A DNA stretch of 64,000 nt from Leptidea sinapis (GCF_905404315.1 NC_066279.1:5840501-5904500); one strand, 5' to 3'. Counted from the first letter of the stretch, positions 1-12,163 are shown. Numbers and translations are program-made. The notes: generated by a model not told the origin, from the letters alone.

Positions 1-186
1 ACAACTAAGTTAGTATTCCATTATCTTCTTGAGATTATTGCGATATTCCACACTTATTTTATATAATTTATAACTTTAATGTACACAATAGCAAATCAAG
101 ATTTATTGATTTTCAATATTTCTAATTATTTAAAATAAAATTAAAATCAGCTGTTAATTTTACGTCTCAGTGCCAGAGTTGCCAAC

Positions 187-606
187 CTAGCTCCTGATGC
201 CTGAATGTGTCTGATCATGATTTATTCCCTGCAATCCAGGTATTTGGTCACGGCTCATTTCTAATGTGTAAATACCGTGAAACCTGAAATGTTCACCGAC
301 ATATGAACGCGCCTGCTTTATTTGATAGGTGCCACAAACAAAAAGAATCAAGTCGGCCATAGTTTGAAGCAAATAATTGGAACTCTGCTGTGTGTATAAG
401 TATGTTGCGTCTGCGATTGTAATGGCTGGTTTTTGCTTTGTCGGAAGATCAGGGTCCCCAACAGTACCATCTGCAACAATTGAATTGTTTGCTGCTACTT
501 GCTCTCTGCCACACGCACAATCGGCATTTTTGCTGCAATAGTTCAGATTCGACTCCACAATCACAGCACAAAATAAGACGTCACAGCGTCCTTTTCGCAA
601 AATCAA
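187..606 (-). pseudogene. Probable DNA-transposon transposase fragment
   Basis: A 139-codon open frame with no recognisable host domain. Its middle (ADATYLYTQQSSNYLLQ) resembles the 'DGTYxYxQKSSN' motif of DDE-type transposases that I recall from insect DNA transposons, and a later stretch (TYQIKQARSYVGEH) resembles a downstream segment of the same proteins. The stretch expected between them is missing, and Ala replaces the Gly of DGTY. This suggests an internally deleted, inactive relic. The family assignment comes from memory of motifs and is tentative; the open frame could also be chance. Confidence 0.33.
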
Positions 607-1029
607 TACAACGTAATAAGCGTCCTTTCGCCAACTGTGCAGATTTTTGAACGAAGGAGCACAAACTCAACTCAACGTCGTTAGGAAAAGATGTAGTAAT
701 AAATAAGCCAATGTTTCAAAAAACACACAGTACACGACATAAAACAGCTAGTAAATAGAGTTTCACGTCTTTGCAAATGTGAAATTCAAATACCCTGATT
801 TTCACTTTGACATGACAGCTGTTGTTCTTTTTTTGGCTTTCAATATTTAAAACAATCGATGGGCATCCCTGAAAAAGGTTGTAAAATAATTTAAATAATG
901 GCGTTACGTTTCTGTTTGTAAATTGAGTTTTATTTAATTATTTTCTTCCCCCTACTTTAAAAAAATATTTGAAAAACTGAAAAAATAGCCAGTTGCGAAA
1001 TACTAAAGTTGGGAAAATATAAACCCAAA
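607..1029. other. No feature seen
   Basis: AT-rich sequence with no coding frame, splice pattern or repeat that I recognise. Confidence 0.5.
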
Positions 1030-1400
1030 ATATTCTTTTAATAGGGCGGTACACCAGATGCCGTTCTCATTTCGTTCCTTGCATAAAGATCCTGTTTTTT
1101 ATGCTTTAATAAGAAATGTTCAGATTTTTCCCCTAAACTGTAAATTAAGAAATTATTACTTAGTTCAAGGTCAACGGAAAATACCGTTCATTTTGACTAC
1201 CTTGAGAGTGTCAAAACATACGTTTTTGCAGCATTAACGGTGTTATCTTTTTTGACGATAGCTCAGAAGTTTAGTTTTTTTAAAGCTTCAAGATATGGTG
1301 GAGCTGAGTATATCGTTCAACTCGATATCTCCACGCGTTCCTGAGATAAAGGGTCTTAACAGACGGACAACAAAGTGATCCTATAACCGTTCCATTTATT
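1030..1400 (+). repeat. Dispersed repeat ending in the 'AAAGTGATCCTATAA' motif
   Basis: Shares an ordered series of motifs with 28170-28470: TTGCATAAAGA(T/C)CCTGTTTT, AGGTCAACGGA, ACGTTTTTGC, then GGGTCTT and AAAGTGATCCTATAA. Two matches in the same order and spacing show an interspersed repeat family. I cannot assign a class. Confidence 0.6.
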
Positions 1401-1842
1401 CTATATTATTATTGAATCTATTTAACTCAAAGTTTCGATCTTTGTCTTTCAATTGAAAATAAAACAGTCATCCTAGCCGATACGAAATATGGATAATCAG
1501 AATGGTCTCCTCAGAATACTTACACAGCGTATGTATGGCAGTCTGCATCCAGCAATATCCTGGTATTTTATCATATCAGGTCAAGTAGACTTCGTGGGGT
1601 GCCGTCTCACACTTCATAATCCTACACCTATTCGACACTCGAGAACCTTCTGTGCCCATTGATTATCAGTTGCTCTGCTCAATGCAACTTCATCTTACTA
1701 ATTCTTTGCCTTATGTCGGTAATATAAGTTCTGCGAATATCCTCATTACCAATACTATCGTGCAGAGAAACTTACACGATAGCTCCATAACTAGTAACTA
1801 CAAATACCTTAATATGCTAATTGTATTGCGATACGAAATATA
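1401..1842. other. No feature seen
   Basis: Non-coding in all frames beyond short chance ORFs. Confidence 0.5.
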
Positions 1843-2149
1843 TTATCTATACTAATATTATGAAGAGGAAAAGTTTGTGAGGTTGTGAGGTTTCAGGGAG
1901 ATCTACTGAATTGATTTCCTGCATTCTGTTACCAATAGAAAGCCACAGTACTTGTGAGAGTCATAGGCTTTGTTGTCGTAGTCGGATTTACAAAGTAAGT
2001 CAGAGACAAAAACAGTCGAACGAAAACGTCTCTTATGAACGCTGCTTTAACGATGACAGATATATGAATGTTTTGTATATTGTGTCAGCATTGAACAACT
2101 AAAATGGTAACACTATTAACACGGACGAAGTCGCGGGTAACAGCTAGTA
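1843..2149 (+). repeat. Lepidopteran-type dispersed repeat (TATACTAATATTATGAAGAG ... AACAGCTAGT)
   Basis: Begins near TATACTAATATTATGAAGAG and ends with CGGACGAAGTCGCGGGTAACAGCTAGT. Both ends match the termini of a very abundant lepidopteran repeat that I recall. Only this copy is clear in the window, so the family call rests on prior knowledge. Confidence 0.5.
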
Positions 2150-2654
2150 ATATATAAAGACCGCGTCATTAAAACCTTGGTCGACTTATACTTAACACGT
2201 AAAGCATTGCAAGCGAATTCCCAATGATTGTTAATCTAAGATACAACATAGTTCTCGAGAGGCACGCTTTCGTAAAGTTTTTGAGCGTGTAACCGTCTAC
2301 CCACGCGCAGTAATTGAAATAATCTGATAATTTTCGTGACCTACTCCTTCTGTTAACACGATCTTTGTTAATTTATGTGTAAAGTTAAAATAAACCAAAC
2401 TGTGTATCTAGATTGGCCATAAATATTTTTAGAAATAAAAAAACTTAACATGTTTATTATTTGGTACGCGTTAACTATGTTAGAAACTTCAATCGTTTTC
2501 CGCCATTTGACATATTTTTTCGTTTTTAATAATAATTATTTATTTATTATTTTTATTACACTACACCGTATATGTATGTATAGTGGAGTCCTAATGCGAC
2601 AGTGTAATGTAATCTATTTTATACCTATTAACAATTATACTTAAAAATAAATAT

Positions 2655-2865
2655 ATAAATGATTTGAGGTTTCTTTACTGTTAATGCCGCCAATATTTGT
2701 CTTTAAACAATTCGATACGTGTATCGCCTCTACACGAGGCATCCTCAGGACATGTTGTCTCGCCAAAATCTGGCACGAGACTCTGGCACAGTCTCATCTC
2801 AATCATTTATATAATTATAGATTTCCGCAAAGTAACGCCTACTTCAATAAATTTTCTTAAAAATA
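2655..2865 (+). repeat. Dispersed repeat with 'CTCTACACGAGGCATCC' core
   Basis: The core CGCCTCTACACGAGGCATCC followed by TCTCGCCAAAATCTGGC recurs in reverse orientation at 16590-16935 and 42660-42865. The outer flank (GATTTCCGCAAAGTAACGCC) is also shared. Three copies define the family. Short open frames through the core are incidental. Confidence 0.65.
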
Positions 2866-2964
2866 AATTATTTACAACTATAATTATCAAACTACTAATT
2901 ATCAGCTATCTTATGTGTAACTCATAATCCATATTGGTATCCTTGTGAGCTCACTCAGAGAGCA

Positions 2965-3258
2965 AAAATTTTTTTTTATGACAATAAGAGACGAGACAAG
3001 TAGGACGCCCTACCCAATACAATGCAGTGCCGCTCAGGATTCTTGATAAACCCAAAAATTCTGAGCGGCAGTACAATTGCGCTCGTTTCCTTGAAACATA
3101 AGATGTTAAGTCTCATTTGTCCAGTAATTTCACTAGCTAAGGCGCCCTCCAGACCGAAACACAATAATGCCTACGCATTACTGCTTCACTGCAGAAATAG
3201 GCGCTATTGTGGTACGCATAATCAAGTCGGCATCCTGTGCAAAGGAGTCACCTCTAAT
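2965..3258 (+). repeat. ~280 bp dispersed repeat (here 'repeat B'), nearly full length
   Basis: Ordered landmarks: a T-run, GACGAGACAAGTAGGACG, ACAATGCAGTGCCGCTCAGG, ATTCTGAGCGGC, TTGCGCTCGT, ACATAAGATGTTAAGTCTCA, CAGACCGAAACACA, and a 3' end GGCATCCTGTGCAAAGGAG. The same series recurs at 11165, 18855, 26195 (-), 37250, 38430, 49485 (-), 49895 and 54655, so this is the commonest short repeat here. It has no coding capacity; class unknown. Confidence 0.75.
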
Positions 3259-3684
3259 TAATTAAAATAATGGAAAGTGGTGATAAAGAAACAGATTAGC
3301 AGTGATTGCTTTACACAAAATGGGCATAACGCCTTTGGAAACACACGGAACATAATACAAAAAAATATCCGGAGAAATTAAGATTTTGTGTATTTTAAAA
3401 AAGAAGCCTTAAATTTAGTACTTATTGTTGATATACATGGACATGTCCCTTAATGAAATCTTAATAAATAGTTTGTTGTTGAATCCCAGAAGCAAGGGAT
3501 TTCAATAAAAAAAACTGTTTAGATTTTCAATAGCGACTTCTTAATACAATTTCCTGATATGCAATTACTGGGGCTAAGAGGGTTATCGAGTGTAAAGTTG
3601 ATCCTGTAGATAGAGCTACAACTCTCAAAGTTGAACAAGACATATTAATATTTCGGTTGATGTCACTCGAGAAGAGGTCACTCG
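3259..3684. other. No feature seen
   Basis: AT-rich non-coding sequence without a recognised repeat. Confidence 0.45.
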
Positions 3685-3741
3685 GATGGATGGCTTAGTT
3701 GGTAAGAGCGCTCGGACGGAACCGAGAGGCGCGGGCTTGAG
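3685..3741 (+). mobile_element. tRNA-derived SINE head, split by a MITE
   Basis: Contains a Pol III A-box-like TGGCTTAGTTGGTAAGAGCG, then an anticodon-arm-like CTCGGACGGAACCGAG and the start of a B-box-like segment. The same ACGGAAC loop occurs in the SINEs at 39780-39905 and 42070-42215, so this is one family. The element at 3742-4414 interrupts it, and its continuation appears to resume at about 4415. Confidence 0.55.
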
Positions 3742-4414
3742 GCCCGGTTTCCACCAAAGCGGAGAGGAGATGTGTTTTGAAAACCAATCAGATTTCTTTA
3801 TTTATCTTCTCTCCGCTTAGCACCGGTGGAAATGGATCAAGTGAAGAGGAGAGGACGTGTCTCATTTTTCTTTGATATTGTACCGCGAGCGAACAAGCGG
3901 CGCGGCAGAGCGGAGATGTGAGATGTCTATAGTCCTTCTCCTAACTCCTCCTCGCGTCTCGCACACCCGAAAGCGTCATTTATTTGATTGACTGCTCTTG
4001 AATGCAAAAGGCGTTTTTTCCGTATTTTTAACCGACTCTAGTAGTTTAGCGAAGTATTTTAACTCAAAAAAGGAGGAGACTCCAAAAATATTCTTAAACA
4101 ATTACATTAAGTCTTGTAAACATAATAAAGTCAGTAATAAATTAAATTATTTTTACTTTTAGGGTTTTTTGTTATTGGTGACGAGTTTTATTTTATTTTT
4201 TTATAATATTTTCCGTCGATAGTTTAAACATTGAAGAATTAATTGTGTTTCTTCAACCTCTTATTCCTTTTCCTTATTTTCGAGCTCTCACAGGCCACAG
4301 CTTACATCTCCTCCCCGCTACGCATCTCCTCTCCGCTTTGGTGGAAATAATCTAATCGCTTCGTGGCTGATCTCCTCTGGTCTCCTCTCCGCTCCACTTT
4401 GGTGGAAATCGGGC
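3742..4414. mobile_element. Non-autonomous inverted-repeat element (MITE)
   Basis: The left end reads GCCCGGTTTCCACCAAAGC followed by GGAGAGGAGA. The right end is its reverse complement (TTTGGTGGAAATCGGGC preceded by TCTCCTCTCC), differing by one base plus a 5-base insertion. TGAG flanks both sides (3738-3741, 4416-4419), a possible target duplication. Internal partial copies of the terminal motif lie near 3817-3832 and 4312-4348. No transposase is encoded. It sits inside the SINE at 3685. Confidence 0.65.
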
Positions 4415-4504
4415 CTGAGTCATGGTAGAAATTAAATAAGAAAATCTTAAGAAATATCCTTTTCACTGATTTACGAATATACACTACATGGGGCACATTA
4501 AAAG

Positions 4505-5295
4505 TTTTGCACTTCTAGCTAATCGGAACAATTTGAATTTCGAATATTATATTTTTTGAAACGTTGCAACCTTCTTAGTAATAAAAAAACAAATGACGGG
4601 AAATCATTTGTCAATTGTTTTTTATCATACATCAAAGTTCTACGTACGCAACGAAAATGTTATTAAGTCTAAAATATTTTAGAGCGATGTTTTTTTTATG
4701 ATTTTAAAAGTTCTCTCTTTCTGCAAAACTGTGCCGCTCGTCCTCAAAATGCTTTTGGGAGAGAAGCACCTTGCCTGAGCACCGTGAGGCGATGGTTTGC
4801 TGAATTTGAGAGATGTCGGGCTTCTTTACATGACGAATTTCGTGAAGGGCGGCCTTTAACTGCCGTCAACGAAAATAATGTGGCTACTGTTAAGCGGCTA
4901 ATTGAAGATAGCCCGCGGATTACCTAAGAGGACTATTGGGGATTGGTATGAGACAAATTCAGAAAATTTTACACGAAGAATTGAAAGTTCGGTAACTTTG
5001 TGGTCGTTGGATCCCTCATGAACTGACAGCGGAGCAGAAGCGGGCTCGCGTGGAATGGTGCTCACAGATGCTAATGAAGTACGACCACGGACATTCTAAT
5101 GCTATTTATGACATTGTCACAGAAGACTTTAGAAGATTTATTGTTTTGAGCCCGAAAAAAACAGCAATCTTGTGATTGAAAATGAGAACAGGCCAACAAA
5201 ATTGAGGCAGGCGAGAAACGTTGGTAAAAAAATGATTGCATTTTTTTTCTCAGCTACGGGAATCACGGCCCCATCTGTAATAATATTGCATATCA
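4505..5295 (+). pseudogene. mariner-family transposase relic, copy 1
   Basis: Broken frames translate to mariner-like segments: a helix-turn-helix region with LSTVRRWFAEF-like wording near 4770-4810, a HELTAEQKRARVEWC motif near 5020-5060, and a degraded first catalytic block (VTEDF in place of VTGDETW) near 5115-5130. A block matching the RQARNVGKKMI-type region follows, then homology stops near 5290. The 3' half with the other two catalytic Asp residues is absent. It has many frameshifts and is inactive. It is closely related to 35895-36690 and ends at about the same internal point. Confidence 0.7.
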
Positions 5296-5605
5296 TAAGT
5301 AAATATTGCATTTGATTAATTTACAGATAAATCTTCATTGTTAGCAAAGCTTTTTTAAAACTAAATAACTTAATATTATATGCATATAAACCTTCATCCA
5401 GAACTAATTTTCAACTACAAACCACGATATTGTAAAAAGCCTTGAAAGTAATTGTTAATTATTGATAAAACAATAGATATATACAGATAGATTTCGTGAC
5501 GAAATACATTACTGCAATACTAACGGCCTTTAATTTGTTGTCCCACGTGGTCATTTTTGGTTGTTCTCAGAAGCTACCCCACTCGTGTCTGTATACGAGT
5601 TGTAA

Positions 5606-5645
5606 TATAAAAACTAGCGGCTGCATGATATTGATATCAATTATT
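5606..5645 (+). promoter_or_regulatory. CPR-A core promoter (TATA + initiator)
   Basis: TATAAAA at 5606-5612, with an initiator-like TCAATT whose A at 5639 lies 33 bases downstream. The predicted 5' UTR is about 40 nt to the ATG at 5679. The sequence is almost identical to the CPR-B promoter. Confidence 0.6.
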
Positions 5646-5678
5646 AAACAACCTCTCCGTCAATACACAACTTTAAAT

Positions 5679-7334
5679 ATGTTCAGCAAAGTAAGTTAAT
5701 TATTTTTTCAAGGTAGAACTAATAATTTGATTAGTAGCTTTAGTAAACTTTAAAGAATCTTGTGATACACATTTCGTTGTGCTTACAATTTAATATATAA
5801 CATTTTCCTATCGTTATATAGAGGATAACTATTATGATTTAAGTTGAAGGGCGTGAGTGTAATGTTGATTTAGTTATTGAAGAACAAAGACTGTATAATA
5901 TTTATTCTTATTTCTAGCTTATCACATTCGGCGGACTCTTGGCTGCGGCCAAAGCTGGACTTCTAGGACACGGAGTGTCTTCTCACAGTGTGGTCCAACA
6001 TAATACTGGTTACCATGGTGCTCCTCTTGCATATGCTCCAGCAGCATATGCAGATAACTACGGCGGACAATACGATGGACATGACACTTACGTGAGTTTC
6101 ATTACCTTTTAATGTTCTATTCATTTTATAAACATTATGAGACGAGCGCGGGGTTCACTCGGTGACTCGTAAAAAAAATTGTGTCAATAATTTAGTTATT
6201 TTTATTTAAGCATTTCAAACTTTATGTAATTTATTTCAAATCGGTTCGATTCCTTTTTGTTAGTTCTGTCGCGTTCACGAAATATACGTAGCGGTTAATC
6301 GATTTTTACGCGATGCTGGCTAAGAAAGGGTGTTTCAATTTGAATACATTTTTTATAGGCGCATCCCAAATACGACTTCTCATACTCCGTGGCAGACCCT
6401 CACACCGGTGACCACAAGTCCCAGCACGAGAGCCGCGACGGTGGTGCCGTACATGGAAGCTACTCTCTGGTACAACCTGATGGTTCAGTCCGTAAAGTAG
6501 ACTACACCGCTGATGACCACCATGGGTAATTTATTATTTTCGCTCTTTATTCCAGCTAATCCAGAAAATTTCGAGTCGATACAATTATCAAACTATATTG
6601 AATAAAGTATGATTTCTGATAATGTCGTCACAATAATTACAATTATAAACTTAACTACATTGTTTGTAAAGATTAATATTTAAAATTTTGAAACTGAATA
6701 ACATGACAATTATTATATTACAATCTTGTATTATCAATACACGAACACGAGACTCAGTGCATGGTAGGTGATCCTCGCCTGCTGTTTAATTAATGAACTC
6801 AAAATTCATCAGGCTATACACTTTATTTGTGCGTATTGAATGAGACTGGGTCGTCACGAGAGTTCGGCTTAAGTCAATTTTTAATATCTGTAACTTTAAC
6901 CTCATATCTCAGGAACATCAGGATACAAAGTAATGACACGTTTGATGTAAGAAGAACACGTTAATTAACTATGAGATTTATTACGCGATTTTGAGACTTA
7001 AAAGTGCACTAGTTTATATTAAAATTAAAAAAACAACTCAATAGACTTTACATTGCTAAATAAGGGATCTCTCCACATTTGAATCTGTACTTTACATTAA
7101 TGAAGTGTGGTAATACCAATACCATATAGAGGTTTGTGTTTTCTTTAAAATTATTAGCAACTGAGGTAAAGATAAGATAATATATACAAAGTTCTCAACG
7201 AGGAACACCCCATCAAATATCACTGAACCTGAACTTATTTTAATAAATATTGTTTATTTTTCAGTTTCAACGCTGTGGTCCACAACTCAGCTCCATCTGT
7301 TCATCCCCAGCATCCATACCAACACTATTACTAG
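5679..7334 (+). CDS. RR-2 cuticular protein, CPR-A
   Basis: Predicted secreted structural protein of the cuticle. Exons: 5679-5690, 5918-6091, 6359-6525, 7265-7334 (140 aa). Donors are GTAAGT, GTGAGT, GTAATT; every acceptor is AG. Residues 1-17 form a signal peptide ([17 protein letters not shown]), split after codon 4. Residues 18-62 are Gly/Ala/Tyr/His-rich ([11 protein letters not shown]). Residues 63-123 are an extended RR-2 Rebers-Riddiford domain with [26 protein letters not shown], the G(x)7 block ending in [23 protein letters not shown]. The His-rich tail ends QHYY. RR-2 domains are known to bind chitin. Exon 1 encodes only MFSK, so simple ORF calling misses the start. CPR-B is its tandem duplicate: they differ at the start of exon 3 (Ala versus Ser) and by Asp versus Gly in exon 2. 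Confidence 0.92.
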
Positions 7335-7446
7335 AATAGTCTGACCACTAGCTTGCTTCTCTCAAGCAATAACAACCATTATTTATTAATTAAAAAATAT
7401 ATCAAAGTATTCATTTGTTTCTATTTTAGAACTACATCCTAGGTCA

Positions 7447-7861
7447 AGATATATATATATATATATATACTAGTTAACCCGACAGAAGTTGTCCTATACA
7501 CACGTCTTAAATTTGAAAAGTCGGTCCAGCCGTTAGGAGGAGTTCACTAACATACACATGGCCAGGAGAATTATATAATATGGACGGAATTGAGAATCTA
7601 AATCAATCTCAAATGCACTGAAACAAACAAAAAAATCATCAAAATCGGTCCAGCCGTTTAGGAGGTAGTTTAATTGTGAATCTAAACCATTCTCGAATCC
7701 ACCTGAAGACACTCACATATCTCAAATTCACTGGAACACACAAAAATATTATCATAATCGGTCCAGCCGTTTAGGAGGTAGTTCAATTGTGAATCTAAAC
7801 CATCTTCGAAAATCGGTCTAGCCGTCTAGGAGGAGTTCAGTGATATACACACGCTCGCAAG

Positions 7862-7911
<50 letters not shown>
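7447..7911. repeat. Tandem and simple repeats downstream of CPR-A
   Basis: A (TA)n tract at about 7448-7469 is followed by units carrying CGGTCCAGCCGTTTAGGAGG. Two such units start at 7646 and 7759 (period about 113), with degenerate copies near 7523 and 7816. An (AT)n run of nearly 50 bases spans 7863-7911. The 'cggtccagccgtt' motif is shared with repeats at 31010-31030 and so comes from a dispersed family expanded here. Confidence 0.7.
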
Positions 7912-7915
<4 letters not shown>

Positions 7916-8095
7916 CCCCAGTGGTTAGTGACCCTGTATACTGAGCTAGAGGTCCCGGGTTCAAATCTCTGTAAGTGTAATTATTTATAAGATGAATAGG
8001 GATGTTTGTTTGCGAGTCATGGATGTTTATCGTATGTACTTATGTATGTTTTAAGTAAGTATATTGTATTAAATATGTAAAGAGAATTATTACTA
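7912..8095 (+). mobile_element. tRNA-derived SINE
   Basis: CCAGTGGTTAGTGACC (A-box-like), then ACTGAGCTAGAGGTCCCGGGTTCAAATC (B-box-like), then a body with GTTTGCGAGTCATGGATGTTTATCG. The same head occurs at 29713. It inserted next to, or within, the (AT)n tract. Confidence 0.6.
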
Positions 8096-8867
8096 TATAA
8101 TACTAATTCCTTTAGATGTCATTTTACAGTGACACTTGAGAAAGATTGGAATGTCTTGGTGAAGTGTAACCTAGAAAGAGTGATTGATATTTAATATTAA
8201 GAGATTCGAAATTTAGAAAAGATAATAAATATAGGCTTTAAATGTTGTTTATTTCATTAAAGAGAAAAACAAAATTAGGCTTTTCTTTCATCTTCTTAAG
8301 TGTGACGATATTATCATTATAAATATATCGTTGTCTTGTACTCATAGTACAGGATATGCCTAGTTTAGGGCAAGATAATGTGTGTAAAGTTGTGTGAATA
8401 TTATAATAAAATATATATATATATATAGGAGCAAATATTTTTAAATTGTGACGAGAGCATATAACGCTCTCAAAAGGACCTGCGAAAATAGAAAGAATTA
8501 TATAGTCATGTTAAAGAGAACTGAATTAAGAATCTTTGAAAAATTGCTGACAATAAATCATAAGTAATTATGTATCCATAATTTTTATTTGATTCACACA
8601 ACCTTTATTACTATATAACTTACACACAAAAAACTACTATAGATTTGGACGTGTCACTCACTCTAAAGAGACTCTTACCGTTCTAGTATAGATACTAAGA
8701 AAAACTTAAATGTGACCGACCAAAACAGACCGCAGCATTCTGTCATTATGACTGAAATACAGATGCTCAGATTCAACAGAAATGTATCTTAACTGAGCAA
8801 AATAAGTCATGACTTAAAACAGTATATAACATATACTACCAACTTAAACTCTCTTGATCCTTGGTGT
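8096..8867. other. No gene seen
   Basis: AT-rich DNA with a short (AT)n tract near 8410-8427 and no recognisable coding exon. Confidence 0.45.
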
Positions 8868-8955
8868 TACAGATGTCCATGGGCGGTTGCCTCACTACCT
8901 CCCATCACGTGACCCTCATGCTCTTTTGCTCCCTCTTATGTTAAAAAAAGTTAAA
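8868..8955 (+). mobile_element. LINE 3' end fragment (jockey-like)
   Basis: GGTGTTACAG...GGGCGG...ATCACGTGACCC...GCTC followed by an A-run matches the 3' terminus of the jockey-like LINE best preserved at 47640-47720. Diverged. Confidence 0.45.
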
Positions 8956-9839
8956 TAAATAAAATATAATATATAAAAATTAATATTGATCCTTAGTGAA
9001 TTTAAAAAAAAGTCTCTTTGTCTGTTTCATACATATAAACCACAATAGGTTTTTATGACAAAATCTTATTAAATGCGGGTGAAACCGGTAAGTTTAGCAC
9101 GGCTCTAATATTTATACATTTAGTCTTGATATTAATACTGTTGCAATATAAAAAAGAACAGAATTAAGTTTGAATTTGGAACGTGTCATTCTTATATGAA
9201 TATACGTTATGGCTTCTTGTGATATATTATATACCAATAGAGTAGAGTAATAATAAACAAAGTAGGTATGGCGCCAAAGGCAAATCTTGAATCTGCACAC
9301 CTGCTTGGAACAATTAGTTGAAGGTTGGTGTACCTGACTATTGATATATCTAATAAAACCTTTTTCTGTATGTGGCTGTAGAAAATCCTGCCTTCCACCT
9401 AGTATTAGTAATAAAAAGACAAGTAACGCAATCAAAGGAATAATTAATTAGAATTCCTGTCAATTATTTAATCGATAATTTAAAATTGAATAAGGTGATA
9501 AAATCAAAACAACTTCTTAAGATGTAAGCAAAGGAAAATTTTGACAAAAAGAATGACATGTTTATTTTTATGCTTAAGTAACTGCCCTATAGAAGCATCT
9601 CAATTAGTCCGCATAGTACAACTTGGACATTATCTGACTTATATTCCATTATTATCAAAGTTTAACTCAACTTTTTTTGTAAACAAGGTGTAAAAACATT
9701 GGCACATGTGTATAATGTATACGATTCTTGAAGAGACGATCTGCTGAATTATGGGTTTTGGTCAGTTTTAGAAAGTATGGCGTACTCAAAACTGTATGAT
9801 AATTTGAAGTCACTAAAGCAAACCCAGAAAATTTACAAA

Positions 9840-9970
9840 ACAGATTTATTACGAAATTCAATAGAATTGTTAGAAACTATTGTGTGGAAAGGGTTACTAT
9901 AACATGATTTTCTTAATGATAACACAGACTGAGAACGGATTGAGCGCCCTCATGCTATTTAATTATAAAT
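9840..9970 (+). mobile_element. LINE ORF2 C-terminus fragment
   Basis: With frameshifts it reads like IELLETIVWKGLL...NDNTDWERIERP, matching the segment GKGYYNINDFLNDTTDWEWSDRP at 48465-48740. An old, truncated relic. Confidence 0.5.
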
Positions 9971-11164
9971 TTTATTGTATGACACTAATTAAAATATTTT
10001 TTAAATTTATTTCAATTCTATTAAAAAAAACATTTGAATTTCAATTTGAATATTTTCCTATGGAAATAATCCTGAAATACCTAAATCGGCCTCAAATTAT
10101 TGTATTGAGCTTCAAATTTTTTTTTGAATAATAATAGTAGTGTCGTATTGAACTTTAATAAATACATTGTGAACTTTGGTGTGAGCACTTAGTGTTTGCT
10201 TTTGTAAATATAAATTCATCCAGAAATAATACATATCAGTCTCAAATAAAGGTGCATGTCGGGTCATACATAAGGGTAGCACGTGCTATATGTTTAAATA
10301 TAGAAGGGTGCCTTAGGTTAAGTTAGGTTTGATACAAATTATAGTTAATATTGGTTTTAATTTATATATTACATGGTTCTTAAGATTATTTTATTATCTG
10401 TTTGACACAATTTTATCCCTAATTTTCAACGGTTTTTAAACACAGTTCACATAAAAACCGACAAATATGTGTATCGTTAGTTCCCTCATAACTTTTTTAA
10501 GATATATTTGTGGTTCACACATACCTCTATACAAAAATAACGAAATTGATAACACATATTCTCAATAGTTTTGATCCAATGATATCCTATAATAATTATA
10601 GTAAAAGAAACAAAGTCTCAATAAATAATAAACAAATAACATAAATTTATATTAAGATCCCTGAATTGAAAAAAACATACATACTTAAATCAAAATTTTA
10701 ATGTCAAAAATTTATTGCCACTCTTTTAAATCTAATATAAATTAACAGTCTGTGCATCCTATATTTTATTTTAAGCACTGTTTGTAGCTCAAACATTTTG
10801 ACTTAACTTTAACTAATCATAAAAAAAATCAAAAGAGCAAAGAGTGCAGTAGATGTATCAATTTGCATGCACTGTGAATGCGTAAAGGTATTCTGCGAGC
10901 ATATTTAACTAATAACTTAAAAGGGTACCTATATTTTTTTTTTTCAATATAAAAATAAAAATTCCTGAAGACAGGACCCACCAGGCACCACAAGCAGCGC
11001 TCGTAAGCGGTAAAAGTAAAAGTATATATACATATACAAACTCAAAAACTCATAATAAAAATTTAAAACCGGAAAACCCTATAAAGTTTTTGGATGCATG
11101 GCTTATGAAATTAATAAAAATTAGTGTTACTATGTATTATAATATGTACATATTTTTTAATAAT
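9971..11164. other. No gene seen
   Basis: AT-rich sequence. Near 10700-10730 a TATTGCCACTCTT motif resembles the reverse complement of the repeat at 52945. Nothing coding. Confidence 0.4.
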
Positions 11165-11375
11165 AATAATGGGCGAGACGAGGAGGACGTTCAGCTGCAG
11201 TGCTGTTCAGGATTCGTGAAAAATCTGAGCGGTACTACAATTGCGCTCGTCACCTTGACACATAAGATGATAAGTCTCATTTCACTTTAGCTTCGCGGCA
11301 GAAAAAGGCGCCGTTGTGACGATATGACCTATAATCTAGCTGGCATCCTGTGCAAAGATGCCTCCCACTATATAT
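11165..11375 (+). repeat. Repeat B, internally shortened copy
   Basis: Carries the GGCGAGACGAGGAGGACGTTCAG head, the TCTGAGCGGTACTACAATTGCGCTCGT block, ACATAAGATGATAAGTCTCA, and the GGCATCCTGTGCAAAG end. The segment before CGCGGCAGAAAAAGGCGCCG is deleted. Confidence 0.7.
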
Positions 11376-12124
11376 TATGACATATGTGCATATATTAGGT
11401 ACTATAAAATGGGTGGCTATGAAATAACATAATTTTAACAAATTGTAAGCACCTTAATAATTGTCATTCAGGCTGAGTTTGACGGATCGTTCTGAGCCTT
11501 CTGAAATCCAGTGTTACAGTTTATGACTGCAACAAATACTGATGAAGGGTCCATTCGGCATAACATAATATACACACCATAGTTAAGTCCAAAATTGAAT
11601 CTTATTTATGATTATGTCGAATAAAGAATGTCTACGTCAAATTAAAATTATTTATAAACGTCCATGAAATCATATTATACAACTTACAACATGTACACAT
11701 TATAGATATTATTAAACTGAAGAATCAGTTTAAAAAGGAGAAAATGACAGTCTACTTAATAATTTCTGTGCAAAGAAACATTCCTTTTTTAATCTGTACT
11801 CGTGCTTTATTTGAAACTATTATACAACAATACGCATTACAAATTACCGAGATTTGCCTTAAAATAGTCAATATGTACTACTTGGAAGGTCAAAATTGAA
11901 ACTGCAATTTTAGAAATACAAATCCTAAAGTATATTCATATAATCTATTTTTAAGGAGCCTTGAAAGTATATGTTAATTAATGGTAAAACAATAGATATA
12001 TACAGATAGATTTCGTGACGAAATACATTACTGCAATACTAACGGCCTTTAATTTGTTGTCCCTCGTGGTCATTTATGGCTGTTATCAAAAGTTACCCCA
12101 CTCGTGTCTGTATACGAGTTGTAA

Positions 12125-12163
12125 TATAAAAACTAGCGGCTGCATGATATTGATATCAATTAT
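12125..12163 (+). promoter_or_regulatory. CPR-B core promoter (TATA + initiator)
   Basis: TATAAAA at 12125-12131 and TCAATT with its A at 12158, the same 33-base spacing as in CPR-A. The flanking bases are nearly identical. Confidence 0.6.

Noticed and set aside
438..650. Forward open frame of 70 codons
   Set aside because: It overlaps the reverse transposase-like fragment and its translation has no recognisable motif.
7863..7911. Regulatory or origin-like AT tract
   Set aside because: It is a plain (AT)n microsatellite beside a SINE.
7912..7972. tRNA gene at the Pol III box sequences
   Set aside because: A and B boxes are present, but no complete cloverleaf; the same head and body recur at 29713, so it is a SINE.
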